A stretch of DNA of 38,011 nt, taken from assembly GCA_947177795.1 (NCBI GenBank), contig CAMWVR010000010.1, positions 1 through 38,011 on the forward strand, given 5' to 3'. Below the pieces are notes generated by a model that ran no database searches, was not told where the DNA came from, and saw nothing but the letters and a program-made list of their open reading frames with translations. A program made the position numbers and the translations under genes. Source of the DNA: an uncultured Clostridia bacterium. GTDB lineage: Bacteria; Bacillota; Clostridia; Christensenellales; UBA3700. Position 1 is the first letter of the stretch. The number at the start of each line of letters is the position of its first letter. Shown here piece after piece: positions 6,798-16,167 of the stretch.

Positions 6798-8585
6798 ATG
6801 AAGACACAACAAAGATTAAAGACAATGGGTGAAAAACTCAAAAATATCGTGTTGCCCGTCGTGGCTTACGGCGGTGTGGCGGGAATACTCTCGGGCTTTT
6901 TGGTCGGGTTGTTCAATTTTGCCGCGCGGTATTTGGTCGACGTGTCGGGGAAGATATATCAAAGCGTGATAGAGCACCTTTGGGCAATACCTCTTTTTTT
7001 CTTGGGACTTGCGGCGCTTGCAATGCTCATGGCGTTGTTGCACAAGTTTATCCCCAACGTGCGCGGTAGCGGTATTCCCAACGTCGAAGGCAGTGTGCGA
7101 GGACTGTTGTCTTTTAAGTGGCTGAGGACTTTGTTCGGCACTGTTGCAGGTTCGTTCATCAGCTTTTTTGCGGGACTTCCTTTGGGCAGCGAAGGACCCA
7201 GCGTTCAGCTCAGTGCAATGACGGCGCAAGGCGTGACCGAAGTCATGAAAGCCAAACTGACTTGGCGCAGATACGTAATGGCAGGCGGCGCAGGCGCAGG
7301 TATAGCGGTGGCGTTCAACGCGCCGCTCGCAGGTATAATATTTGCAATGGAGGAGTGTCACAAGCGCATAACGCCGATGATACTTCTGTGCGCATCCTCG
7401 TCGGTAATCTCGGGTACGGCGACGTATAGATTGTTGGGTATGGCTATCAAAGATCCCAAGTGGTCAAGCACTTCTATGCTTTTTGACATCAACGGACTGG
7501 AGGCTTTCGGCGATTTCAAACAAATGAGCTCGGTGGGCGAATTTGCGGCGGTACTAGGCATACTCATTGGCATAGGCGTGATAATAGGAGCGCTTGCGAT
7601 ACTTTTCAATTTTTTGCTGATACGTACGCAAAATCTGTTTGACAGATGCGTAAAACAGTTTCCGTATTGGGCGAGGCTGTTGGTTGCGTTTTTGCTTACG
7701 GGCGCGCTCGGTCTTATATTCACGAAGTGCTTTGAAGACGGCTACGCTTTTCTCAATACGGGCGGACATTCGCTGATAGATTTGCTTTGTCACAGCGGTT
7801 TGAAATATTCGTTCTTTATGCTTTTCGGCGTGTTGATTTTGAGAATGATACTCTTGCTCGTGTGCTATAATTCGGGAGCTACGGGCGGACTCTTCATACC
7901 TATGCTTGCCGTGGGAGCGTTGCTCGGCGCAATGATAGGTACGTTGTTTGTCAAAATGGGTATGGATTCTATGTATTTTCCTGCGGTAATAGTCATATCG
8001 ATGATGACGTTTTTCGGTGCAAGCGTACGCGCTCCCATTACGGCGATAGTGCTCGTCGTAGAACTGTCGGGGTATCAATCGGACTTTTTGCCTGTGGCGA
8101 TATCCATATTCACGGCTTTTCTCGTCGCAGAGATACTCGGCAATACGCCTATATATGACAGTATGGTGGATAGGCTCGTTGAGCAGACTGCGGGCAACGT
8201 GGTCAAAAAAGACTTCGTCATTGCAGTTGAAGACGGAACTTTTGCCGTGGGCAGACAGATCAAAGATATCATGTGGCCGGCAGGCGCGCTCATTACGCAA
8301 GTCGTCAGACAAAACGGCGACAGCCTTATTCCCGAAGGCAAGACGTTATTGCAGGCGGGCGACAAGCTTACGATAGTCGTCGAGAGCGTCGACTTCAACG
8401 AGACGGAGGAGTTTATATCTTATCTCGTAGAAAAAAATAAAGCAAAAAGCGAAAAAGATAACGCCGACGATCATGACGAAGGCGACGGCATGAGCGATGG
8501 CGAGGCTCAAAGCGTCGAGGATACGGCGCAGCCAACTTCAGAGGGCGAGAGCAAAGAGACACGAGACGGAGAGAGTGAAGAATGA
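6798..8585 (+). CDS. ClC-family chloride channel/transporter with C-terminal RCK (TrkA-C) domain
   Basis: This polytopic protein of about 595 residues moves chloride or a similar anion across the membrane. The ClC filter motifs are present: GSGIPNVEG, GLPLGSEGPSV (gating Glu at about residue 132), and GGLFIPML. FNAPLAGIIFAMEE holds the Glu found in proton-coupled exchangers, so a Cl-/H+ antiporter is more likely than a plain channel. After the membrane part comes a TrkA-C-like domain (about residues 470-550, FAVGRQIKDIMWPAGALI...GDKLTIVV), a ligand-binding regulatory module. The last 50 residues are very acidic. The start is uncertain: ATG 6798 is used, TTG 6786 is also in frame, and neither has a clear ribosome site. 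The stop overlaps the start of the ABC-F gene (ATGA), indicating coupling. Confidence 0.92.
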   Translation: MKTQQRLKTMGEKLKNIVLPVVAYGGVAGILSGFLVGLFNFAARYLVDVSGKIYQSVIEHLWAIPLFFLGLAALAMLMALLHKFIPNVRGSGIPNVEGSVRGLLSFKWLRTLFGTVAGSFISFFAGLPLGSEGPSVQLSAMTAQGVTEVMKAKLTWRRYVMAGGAGAGIAVAFNAPLAGIIFAMEECHKRITPMILLCASSSVISGTATYRLLGMAIKDPKWSSTSMLFDINGLEAFGDFKQMSSVGEFAAVLGILIGIGVIIGALAILFNFLLIRTQNLFDRCVKQFPYWARLLVAFLLTGALGLIFTKCFEDGYAFLNTGGHSLIDLLCHSGLKYSFFMLFGVLILRMILLLVCYNSGATGGLFIPMLAVGALLGAMIGTLFVKMGMDSMYFPAVIVISMMTFFGASVRAPITAIVLVVELSGYQSDFLPVAISIFTAFLVAEILGNTPIYDSMVDRLVEQTAGNVVKKDFVIAVEDGTFAVGRQIKDIMWPAGALITQVVRQNGDSLIPEGKTLLQAGDKLTIVVESVDFNETEEFISYLVEKNKAKSEKDNADDHDEGDGMSDGEAQSVEDTAQPTSEGESKETRDGESEE

Positions 8586-10129
8586 GTGTTTTGACAATAA
8601 AAGGACTTACGCATATATTTGATTCCAAGACTTTGTTCAACGAAGCCGACCTGAGCGTCAACAACGGCGAACATATCGGAGTCGTCGGACTCAACGGCGC
8701 GGGCAAGTCTACCTTTATGAATATAATTACCGGCAAGCTTACGCAGGACGCAGGCGAGATCAAGTGGCTCAACGGCATTAGGTGGGGCTATCTCGATCAA
8801 CACGCCGACATCGACAGAAGTCAAAGCGTAATGGAGTATTTGCAAGGATCGTTCGACCATTTGTATCAACTCAATGAAAGACTTGAGAAACTGTACGCCG
8901 ATATGGCAACCGAAGAGGATATGGACAAGCTCGACAAGATGGTCAACAAGTCGGCGTCAATGCAAGAACAACTCGACGAGAGCGGTTTTTACGATCTCGA
9001 TTCCAAGATAAAAAAAGTTGCCAACGGACTTGGCGTAAACAACTTCGGTTACGACACGATAGTAGGCAATCTCAGCGGCGGACAGAGAGCAAAACTTATG
9101 CTATCCAAGTTGCTGCTCGAAGAGCTCGACGTGATGTTGCTTGACGAGCCTACCAACTTTCTTGACTTGGAGCAGATAGAGTGGCTGCGTAAATATCTTG
9201 ACGGCTTTAAAGGTACGTTCATACTCATATCCCACGACACGTCTTTTCTCAACAGCGTGTGCAAGATAATCGTCAATATCGAAAACGGTATGATTAAGAA
9301 ATATTGGGGTAACTACGACGAGTTTATGCTTCAGCACGAGCAAAACGCAAAGCAGTACGCCGACAGTTACGAGCGTCAGCAGAGAGAAATCAAAAAGATG
9401 GAAGACTATATCGCCCGCAACAAAGCGAGAGCGGCGACGGCAGGTATGGCAAACAGCCGCAAAAAGATGCTGGACAGAATAGACGTATTGCAAAAGCCCG
9501 TATCTTTTGAAAAACCAACTTTTTCATTCCCCTATACGTTGCTTGTGACTAAGCATTTGCTTGAAGTCAAAAATCTGCAAGTGGGTTACGACGGCAAAGC
9601 AATACTTCCGCCAATATCTTTTGAAATGGGATCGACGACCAAGCTGTGGCTCAGAGGTACCAACGGACTAGGCAAGACGACGATACTCAAGACGATCATG
9701 AAGAGATTGCCTGCAATAGGCGGGTCTTTCAACTTCAATATCAACAGCAAAGTCAATTATATTGAGCAGGATTTGCAATTCCGCTCAAAGGATATCAATG
9801 CGATTACTTTTATGAACGAGACTTATCCGAGAATGAGCCAAAAGGAAATCCGCACTCAACTTGCCAAAGTGGGTATAAAAAACGATTTGGCTACCAAGTC
9901 TATCGCCAATCTCTCGGGCGGAGAACAGGTCAAGATCAAACTTTGCGCGCTTATGCAAAAGGAGAGCAATATCCTCGTTCTCGACGAGCCTACCAATCAT
10001 CTCGACGTGTCGGCTAAAGAGGCGCTATTCGAGGCGCTTGAGGCGTACGACGGAGCAATCATTCTCGTAAGCCACGAGCCTATGTACGCCGAAAGCCTGT
10101 GTAACGAGATTTTTGACATAGAATTTTGA
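8582..10129 (+). CDS. ABC-F family ATPase
   Basis: This 515-residue soluble protein has two ATP-binding cassettes and no membrane segment, the mark of ABC-F proteins that act on the ribosome. Cassette 1 has Walker A GLNGAGKST, signature LSGGQRAKL and Walker B MLLDEPTNFLD. Cassette 2 has Walker A GTNGLGKTT, signature LSGGEQVKI and Walker B LVLDEPTNHLD. A charged linker rich in Lys and Glu (about residues 240-300) joins them and would reach toward the ribosomal tRNA sites. Members act either in translation (EttA-like) or in protection from ribosome-targeting antibiotics; the sequence does not decide which. It overlaps the ClC gene by four bases, so the two are co-translated, although a functional link is not obvious. 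No convincing terminator is seen after it. Confidence 0.93.
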   Translation: MSVLTIKGLTHIFDSKTLFNEADLSVNNGEHIGVVGLNGAGKSTFMNIITGKLTQDAGEIKWLNGIRWGYLDQHADIDRSQSVMEYLQGSFDHLYQLNERLEKLYADMATEEDMDKLDKMVNKSASMQEQLDESGFYDLDSKIKKVANGLGVNNFGYDTIVGNLSGGQRAKLMLSKLLLEELDVMLLDEPTNFLDLEQIEWLRKYLDGFKGTFILISHDTSFLNSVCKIIVNIENGMIKKYWGNYDEFMLQHEQNAKQYADSYERQQREIKKMEDYIARNKARAATAGMANSRKKMLDRIDVLQKPVSFEKPTFSFPYTLLVTKHLLEVKNLQVGYDGKAILPPISFEMGSTTKLWLRGTNGLGKTTILKTIMKRLPAIGGSFNFNINSKVNYIEQDLQFRSKDINAITFMNETYPRMSQKEIRTQLAKVGIKNDLATKSIANLSGGEQVKIKLCALMQKESNILVLDEPTNHLDVSAKEALFEALEAYDGAIILVSHEPMYAESLCNEIFDIEF

Positions 10130-10187
10130 TAGAGCCTTTAAATAGTTAAAAATTTGTCAAATTTTGCAATTTTAACGCACGGTTATC

Positions 10188-10217
10188 TTGACATTGCTTG
10201 GAGAAGTATTATATAAT
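10188..10217 (+). promoter_or_regulatory. Consensus promoter
   Basis: TTGACA at 10188-10193 and TATAAT at 10212-10217 are 18 bp apart. Because transcription would begin near 10224, the in-frame TTG at 10198 cannot be the start of the downstream gene. Confidence 0.8.
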
Positions 10218-10236
10218 AGTCAAAACGGAGAGCAAT

Positions 10237-10746
10237 ATGGGCTTTACTAAACGACAAAAGATAGCAATTGTAATTTCTTTATGGTTATACTTTCTTTGGA
10301 TAGTAGCGATATCTTCTATCATGCGCGCTCAATTCAAAGGTAAACTTATCAATTGTATTATAGTCGGCGGAATAGGTTGCGCCTTAGTACTCGTTCTCTA
10401 TATTATCGTATTCAGCGGAGCGTATTACGTTCCAAAACGAATCAGCTGTAAGGAAAACATCCAAAAAATCAAAGTCATCTATCGCAGTGAAAATATTTTG
10501 GCGATCTATATCAGTATCGTGGGATTTTTCTTGCTTTCACTCAGCGTGTTGTTGCTTGACAAAGACAAGATTCATTCGGGTAGGCTGGCATGGCTCATTA
10601 CGGTGTCGTCATTGTTTTTCGTTGCGATAGTGATGCTGTGTCTCGACAGTTACCGCAGAATCAAGTCGGCAGTACGCACCTTTGAGTTGCAAGAACAAAA
10701 CGACGGGATTGTGATTGCCGACAATTGCTCGGAAAAAGTAGAATAG
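10237..10746 (+). CDS. Four-helix membrane protein of unknown function
   Basis: This protein has about 169 residues and four predicted membrane helices (roughly residues 7-27, 38-62, 85-108 and 116-136), a short positively charged start (MGFTKRQK) and a soluble acidic tail. The start is ATG 10237, seven bases after a GGAGAG ribosome site. It stands alone between its own consensus promoter and a terminator. I recognise no family. The two central loops are short, so most of the protein lies in the membrane. Confidence 0.7.
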   Translation: MGFTKRQKIAIVISLWLYFLWIVAISSIMRAQFKGKLINCIIVGGIGCALVLVLYIIVFSGAYYVPKRISCKENIQKIKVIYRSENILAIYISIVGFFLLSLSVLLLDKDKIHSGRLAWLITVSSLFFVAIVMLCLDSYRRIKSAVRTFELQEQNDGIVIADNCSEKVE

Positions 10747-10764
10747 ACAGCTTGTTAAAAAAAT

Positions 10765-10793
10765 AAAACGACCGAGAAATCGGTCGTTTTTTT
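10765..10793. terminator. Bidirectional terminator
   Basis: An 8-bp stem (ACGACCGA at 10768-10775, TCGGTCGT at 10780-10787) with a GAAA tetraloop has T runs on both strands. It serves the membrane protein on the plus strand and gdhA on the minus strand. Confidence 0.92.
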
Positions 10794-10815
10794 ATTGCAT
10801 CGATAGTCTTCGTTA

Positions 10816-12159
<1,344 letters not shown>

Positions 12160-12199
12160 TTACGATCCTTTTATAAAAATTAAAATTTTTTGTAAACAC

Positions 12200-12228
12200 A
12201 TTTTAGCACAGCGATATAAATTATTCAA
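12200..12228 (-). promoter_or_regulatory. gdhA promoter
   Basis: On the minus strand, TTGAAT (plus 12223-12228) and TAAAAT (plus 12200-12205) are 17 bp apart, placing transcription start about 40 bases before gdhA. Confidence 0.7.
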
Positions 12229-12358
12229 CAAAATACGCAAAAAAATCTATTAAAATTTAAAAAAATTCAATTTTGCGAACTATATCGAACAATATAACAA
12301 GAGTAAATACCAAATTTTTACAATTGACATATTTTATTAGAAAATCGTCGATTATTAT

Positions 12359-12387
12359 TTGATTATCTTAAAATTATGTAGTATAAT
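12359..12387 (+). promoter_or_regulatory. Promoter of the GtrA-like/H1-like tail gene
   Basis: TTGATT at 12359-12364 and TATAAT at 12382-12387 are 17 bp apart. The divergent gdhA promoter lies about 150 bp away; the AT-rich stretch between shows no clear operator. Confidence 0.7.
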
Positions 12388-12428
12388 TAAAACACTTATT
12401 AAAATATTTATTTTAGGAAGGTGGAGAA

Positions 12429-14009
12429 ATGGAAGACAAAACATTAAATCAAGACCTTGAAAATGCAAAGGTCGAAACAGGTAATGCTCCTAAAGAGACT
12501 CCCAAAAAGAAGAAGGGAGGATTTTTGCAACTCGTAATCTTTATCGTGTTGAGCTTGTTGGGATTTGCCGTGCAAATGATCATCGAGCAGGTTTGCGCGC
12601 GTGTACCGGCGCTGAGAGACCCAGTAAATAATTTACAGATAAATGGCTCAACGTCTTTTGATCTTTTCGGTATATCTACCGTATGGGGTCCGTTCTTCGT
12701 TACGTTGGTAGCGGTATTGTTGTGTAAAATCATCAACTTTGTTTTACATAGAAAAGTGCTGTTTAAACCAAGACACAATCTTGCGTTCGGTATAGTTATG
12801 TATATCTTGTTCAGCGTTGTTTTGTGGTTTGGCTCGGCTTTGGTAAAAGCGCCTGTAAGAGACGCTCTTATGAATTGGACTTGGTGGACGGATCACATAA
12901 CTAATGATCCTGAAGGTTGGGCAGTTACCGCTGCGGTAATGGTATATTCTACAGCCGATCTTATCATTATGTTCTTTGCAGAGAAGTTCTTGATTATGAA
13001 CGATAAACTTTTCAGAAAGAAAGGACAAGAGCAAGTTGCAGTCGCAGAAGGCGTGGCTAACGTCGAAGAACAAGCAGTTGCCGCTGACAGCGCAGTTCAA
13101 GAAAACGCTCAAGCAGTAGCTGAAGAAGTTAAGCCCGTTGAAGATACTTTTGCTCAAGACGCATTCGTCGCTCAAGACAGCGTAGCGGCAGAGCCCGTAG
13201 AAGAGAAAGCAGAGGAGCAAGCAATCGAAGAGCCTATCCAAGAAGAGCCCGCTCCCGTCGTAGAAGAGACGGTAGAAATCGTTGAAGAGGTTGAAGAGAT
13301 TCAAGCTGTCGAAGAGCCTGCTCAAGAAGAAGTAATCGAAGAGATAGTTGAAGAAATCGTAGAAGAGCAAGTCGAAGAAGTTGCTCAAGAGGAAGTTGAA
13401 GCGGAGGCTGTAGCCGAAGTCGTAGAAGTTGAAGAAGCTCAACCCGAGGCTGTCGAAGAGCCTGTAGTCGAAGAGGAGAAAGCTCCCGCTAAGAAGACAA
13501 CCACTGCGAAGAAGACGGCAACTACCGCAAAGAAACCTGCCGCTACTAAGTCAACAGCCAGCAAGACGGCTGCTGCAAAGAAGACTACTACTGCAAGTAA
13601 GTCGACCGCCGCTAAGAAGACGACTGCAGCTAAGCCTGCTGCTAAGGCTGCTGCAAGCAAATCCACAGCGTCTAAGACAACGACTGCCAAGACTGCTACC
13701 GCAGCTAAAAAGCCTGCGGCAAAGACAACGGCTACTAAGGCTACTGCGGCTAAGAAACCTGCCGCTGCTAAGGCTGCTGCGACCAAGACGACGGCGTCCA
13801 AGACTACTGCGGCTAAAAAGCCCGCAACCAAGACTGCGACTACGGCAAAGAAAACTACCGCAGCTAAGCCCGCAGCAAAGACCACGGCAAGCAAGACTAC
13901 GGCTGCAAAGAAGACTACTGCTACCAAGACTGCTGCCGCAGCTAAAAAGCCTGCGACAAAAGCTACTGCAAGCAAGTCGACCGCAGCAAAGAAGACGACT
14001 AAGAAATAA
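12429..14009 (+). CDS. GtrA-like membrane protein with acidic region and histone-H1-like tail
   Basis: This 526-residue protein has three contrasting parts. Residues 1-31 are charged and Lys-rich. Residues about 32-185 hold four membrane helices; the segment KIINFVLHRKVLF resembles the conserved loop of GtrA-family proteins, which are linked to export of lipid-linked sugars. Residues about 200-350 are almost all Glu, Val, Ala and Gln, strongly negative, and might form helices or coiled coil. Residues 351-526 are built only from Lys, Ala, Thr, Ser and Pro (units such as AAKKTT, KPAAK, ASKTT), like eukaryotic histone H1 tails and bacterial H1-like DNA-binding proteins. Both ends should be in the cytoplasm. 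The ribosome site AGGAAGGTGGAG is strong. The tail could bind DNA, RNA or the cell's own acidic region; that is inference. A terminator follows. Confidence 0.8.
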   Translation: MEDKTLNQDLENAKVETGNAPKETPKKKKGGFLQLVIFIVLSLLGFAVQMIIEQVCARVPALRDPVNNLQINGSTSFDLFGISTVWGPFFVTLVAVLLCKIINFVLHRKVLFKPRHNLAFGIVMYILFSVVLWFGSALVKAPVRDALMNWTWWTDHITNDPEGWAVTAAVMVYSTADLIIMFFAEKFLIMNDKLFRKKGQEQVAVAEGVANVEEQAVAADSAVQENAQAVAEEVKPVEDTFAQDAFVAQDSVAAEPVEEKAEEQAIEEPIQEEPAPVVEETVEIVEEVEEIQAVEEPAQEEVIEEIVEEIVEEQVEEVAQEEVEAEAVAEVVEVEEAQPEAVEEPVVEEEKAPAKKTTTAKKTATTAKKPAATKSTASKTAAAKKTTTASKSTAAKKTTAAKPAAKAAASKSTASKTTTAKTATAAKKPAAKTTATKATAAKKPAAAKAAATKTTASKTTAAKKPATKTATTAKKTTAAKPAAKTTASKTTAAKKTTATKTAAAAKKPATKATASKSTAAKKTTKK

Positions 14010-14024
14010 TGCGTTGTTAGCAAT

Positions 14025-14058
14025 AAAAATGCGTCACGATGAAGTGACGCATTTTTTT
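14025..14058. terminator. Bidirectional terminator
   Basis: A 12-bp perfect stem (14026-14037 with 14044-14055, core ATGCGTCAC/GTGACGCAT) is flanked by A and T runs on both sides, so it can end both the H1-like-tail gene and the converging recombinase gene. Confidence 0.92.
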
Positions 14059-14062
14059 ACGT

Positions 14063-14662
14063 TTAAAAGTCTTTATGTAATTTGTGTAAGTGATAATAGA
14101 AAGTAGATTGTTTGACGTCAAGCAGATCTAGAGCGTCCGAGAGGACGATTTTCTTTTCGTTGTAAAGTTCTGTGACTTCGACAAACATTGCCGTATACTT
14201 TTTCTTTGGTCTGCCAAAGCTTATTCCGCGCTGTTTGGCAAGGGCAATACCTTCGGCTTGTCGGGCGCGGATATTCTGTCTTTCGTTCTCGGCGACGAAA
14301 GAGAGCAGTTGCAGGACAATGTCCGAGATAAATTTGCCCACGAGATTGTCGGCTTTGTCCCTCGTGTCAAGCAAAGGCATATCCAGCACCAAGATATCTG
14401 CGCCTATGTGAGAAGTTATCTTTTTCCATTCGTCAATAATCGCCTCATAGTTTCGCCCCAATCTATCTATTGATTTTATGACGAGAAGATCTCCCGCTCT
14501 CAGTCTTTTTATGAGACGCGAGTATTCTTTGCGATCAAAGTTTTTGCCACTTTTTTTATCGCTAAAGATATTGTTTTTTTCAATTCCGAATTTTAAGAAT
14601 TCTTCGATTTGTCTGCCCAGATTTTGATCTGCGGCAGATACGCGTGCATAACCGTATTGCAA
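14063..14662 (-). CDS. Serine recombinase (resolvase/invertase family)
   Basis: This 199-residue small serine recombinase cuts and rejoins DNA at paired short sites. The catalytic serine is Ser9 in MQYGYARVSA. The conserved IKSIDRLGRN arginine motif and the long E helix (LSFVAENERQNIRARQAEGI) are in place, and a C-terminal helix-turn-helix (about residues 150-199, DALDLLDVKQSTFYYHL) should read the site. All family parts are present, so it looks intact. The ribosome site AAGGAG lies about 8 bases before the ATG. It could be a resolvase, an invertase or a domesticated copy. No transposase or invertible segment is seen nearby. The imperfect inverted repeat at 14719-14751, 57 bases upstream, is a candidate target or control site. 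Confidence 0.93.
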   Translation of the reverse strand: MQYGYARVSAADQNLGRQIEEFLKFGIEKNNIFSDKKSGKNFDRKEYSRLIKRLRAGDLLVIKSIDRLGRNYEAIIDEWKKITSHIGADILVLDMPLLDTRDKADNLVGKFISDIVLQLLSFVAENERQNIRARQAEGIALAKQRGISFGRPKKKYTAMFVEVTELYNEKKIVLSDALDLLDVKQSTFYYHLHKLHKDF

Positions 14663-14718
14663 TTTTGTTATCTCCTTTTCTTTTGTATTGTCTTCCTACG
14701 ACTCGCCGTATAGAACGC

Positions 14719-14751
14719 GTTAAAATGCGTCTCGGTTAATACGCTTTTAAC
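14719..14751. repeat. Imperfect inverted repeat upstream of the recombinase
   Basis: GTTAAAATGCGT at 14719-14730 and ACGCTTTTAAC at 14741-14751 are inverted copies with one base of difference in length, around a 10-base centre that holds another GTTAA. The size and place fit a recombinase subsite or an operator. Which of these it is cannot be told from sequence. Confidence 0.45.
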
Positions 14752-14900
14752 AAGGATTGTTCTTCTCGGATCGTCATAGGGGTATGATAAAAGAATAGCA
14801 AATAAATTTTCACAAGTCCAAGATTTTTGAATATTTTAGAAAGTACAAAATAATATTCCAAAAATTAAAAATAAAAATAGTAAAATATTTAATAATGACA

Positions 14901-14940
14901 TAGAAAATTCGATATGTCAAGTATTTTATCGAATTTTCTA
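14901..14940. repeat. Perfect 13-bp inverted repeat abutting the XRE gene's -10 box
   Basis: TAGAAAATTCGAT (14901-14913) and ATCGAATTTTCTA (14928-14940) are perfect inverted copies separated by 14 bases. The right arm touches TATAAT at 14941-14946, a likely -10 element. The placement fits an operator through which the small XRE regulator controls itself; as RNA it would form a stable hairpin. Confidence 0.7.
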
Positions 14941-14952
14941 TATAATAAAGGT

Positions 14953-15165
14953 ATGGAACCTAGTTTTGACGAAATTTTAAAGGAGTTTTTGCTCATCAAC
15001 AACTTGACGCAGACGATTTTCGCCAATGCTATCGGCGTAAGACAAAGTCAAGTCAGCGAATGGCTAAGCGGTAAAGCCAAGCCGGGATACGATACGTTGA
15101 GGCGTATCTCGTTGGCGTTTAACGTTTCTGCCGATTATTTTCTTGGAATAAAGGACAATTTTTAA
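14953..15165 (+). CDS. Small XRE-family transcriptional regulator
   Basis: This 70-residue protein is little more than one helix-turn-helix: FDEILKEFLLINNLTQTIFANAIGVRQSQVSEWLSGKAKPGYDTLRRISLAF, a typical XRE/Cro DNA-binding domain. ATG 14953 is used because it begins the domain at the usual place. The next ATG upstream (14914) lies inside the inverted repeat and would precede the -10 box. With TATAAT at 14941-14946, transcription would begin at about the A of the start codon, so the message may be leaderless; the only ribosome-like bases (AAAGG) are too close to the ATG. An alternative promoter near 14827-14856 would give a longer, hairpin-bearing leader. It likely binds the repeat at 14901-14940. 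Confidence 0.82.
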   Translation: MEPSFDEILKEFLLINNLTQTIFANAIGVRQSQVSEWLSGKAKPGYDTLRRISLAFNVSADYFLGIKDNF

Positions 15166-15188
15166 ATGCGATTAAAAGATAAAAGACT

Positions 15189-15995
15189 TTAGAACTCGTC
15201 TTTTTTGTTGATTGAGTCCATTATATTGTCCAGATACTCATCTTCCTCCGTTTTGTCTGCTTCGGCAGGCATTTTCTTGGAGGTAAATCTACCTATTGGC
15301 GTAGAGTAGGAATCTTCTTCGAAATCGTTGCGGTAAGAGTTGTCACCGGAAAAATCGCTGTCGTCGTAATACTCATTGTCGTCGTAAGAGTCGTATTTGC
15401 CGCCCTCGCGATATTCTTCGTATTCGTATTCCTCTTTGCGCATTGCGTTTAGTCTTTTACGTTCTTGAGCGTAATCTTCTATAAATTTTTGAAGTTTGTT
15501 GCCGACGGCGTAAGGACTTTCTATATCCAATAATTCCACGGACTTGCGTCCGGATAGAGTAATGTCTCCCACCTTGAACAATTTATCTATAAAACCTACT
15601 TTGACGGATACGTGATGTAATTCTGAATAATAATAACTTTTTAGTATACCGCCATCCTGAACAATTACTCTTTGGTTTGTCAGGGCGTATTTTATCAATT
15701 TGTGCTTTCTTCTTGCGCTAAGGACGTTGTGTATCCAAATCCACACGGGCATGAGATGAAAGGCAAAGAATATTATCAAAAATATCAACATACCTTTGGG
15801 AACGTTGGATCTGAAAATCATAGATATTGCAAATCCGTCAAAACACAGCCATATCAAAGCAATAGGCAAAAGTTGTACGCTCTTTGAAAGTATGAACGAG
15901 GCTTTTTGCGGCGCCCCTTGCCAAAGCATTTCTTCATCTTCATTTATCTCCATAGAGATATCTTTATCAAACGAGGTCATAGATTTTTTTGACAT
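15189..15995 (-). CDS. Membrane protein with bacterial PH domain and acidic tail
   Basis: This 268-residue protein has two membrane helices near the start (about residues 36-60 and 68-92). They are followed by a bacterial PH-like (bPH2/YdbS-type) domain at about 98-175, recognisable by LTNQRVIVQDGGILKSYYYSELHHVSVKVGFIDKLFKVGDITL. The last 90 residues are disordered-looking, rich in Tyr, Asp, Glu and Ser. PH domains of this type sit at the membrane, and their role is mostly unknown. The gene has its own promoter and converges on the XRE gene with a 23-base gap and no clear terminator. The start ATG 15995 has a modest GGTG ribosome site. Confidence 0.85.
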   Translation of the reverse strand: MSKKSMTSFDKDISMEINEDEEMLWQGAPQKASFILSKSVQLLPIALIWLCFDGFAISMIFRSNVPKGMLIFLIIFFAFHLMPVWIWIHNVLSARRKHKLIKYALTNQRVIVQDGGILKSYYYSELHHVSVKVGFIDKLFKVGDITLSGRKSVELLDIESPYAVGNKLQKFIEDYAQERKRLNAMRKEEYEYEEYREGGKYDSYDDNEYYDDSDFSGDNSYRNDFEEDSYSTPIGRFTSKKMPAEADKTEEDEYLDNIMDSINKKDEF

Positions 15996-16027
15996 ATTTA
16001 CACCATCTTTGTTTTTTGATTTTATTT

Positions 16028-16056
16028 ATTATAACAATACAACATATTTTCGTCAA
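16028..16056 (-). promoter_or_regulatory. Promoter of the PH-domain gene
   Basis: On the minus strand, TTGACG (plus 16051-16056) and TATAAT (plus 16028-16033) are separated by exactly 17 bp. Confidence 0.78.
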
Positions 16057-16167
16057 TGAAATTATGTGAATTTGAATATGATTGTATGCGTATTACAGCC
16101 ACTTGAGTGTCATAAAGCGATAGCAAAATTATATAATAGAATAGGCAACGTTGAAAAGAGGCGAATT

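Noticed and set aside
10140-10176. A terminator after the ABC-F gene
   Set aside because: The only inverted bases (GTTAAAAATT and AATTTTAAC) are all A/T, imperfect and not followed by a T run.
13480-14006. A CRISPR array or tandem DNA repeat
   Set aside because: The repetitive bases are coding for the Lys/Ala/Thr tail; there are no equal spacers or conserved direct repeats.
13439-14023. A hydrophobic 194-codon open frame on the minus strand opposite the Lys/Ala/Thr tail
   Set aside because: It is the reverse reading of the repetitive tail codons, giving runs of Ala, Val and Phe that only look like membrane helices.
14063-15165. A small mobile island carrying the recombinase and XRE gene
   Set aside because: No boundary repeats, no transposition genes and no clear shift in codon use were seen, so only single features are reported.
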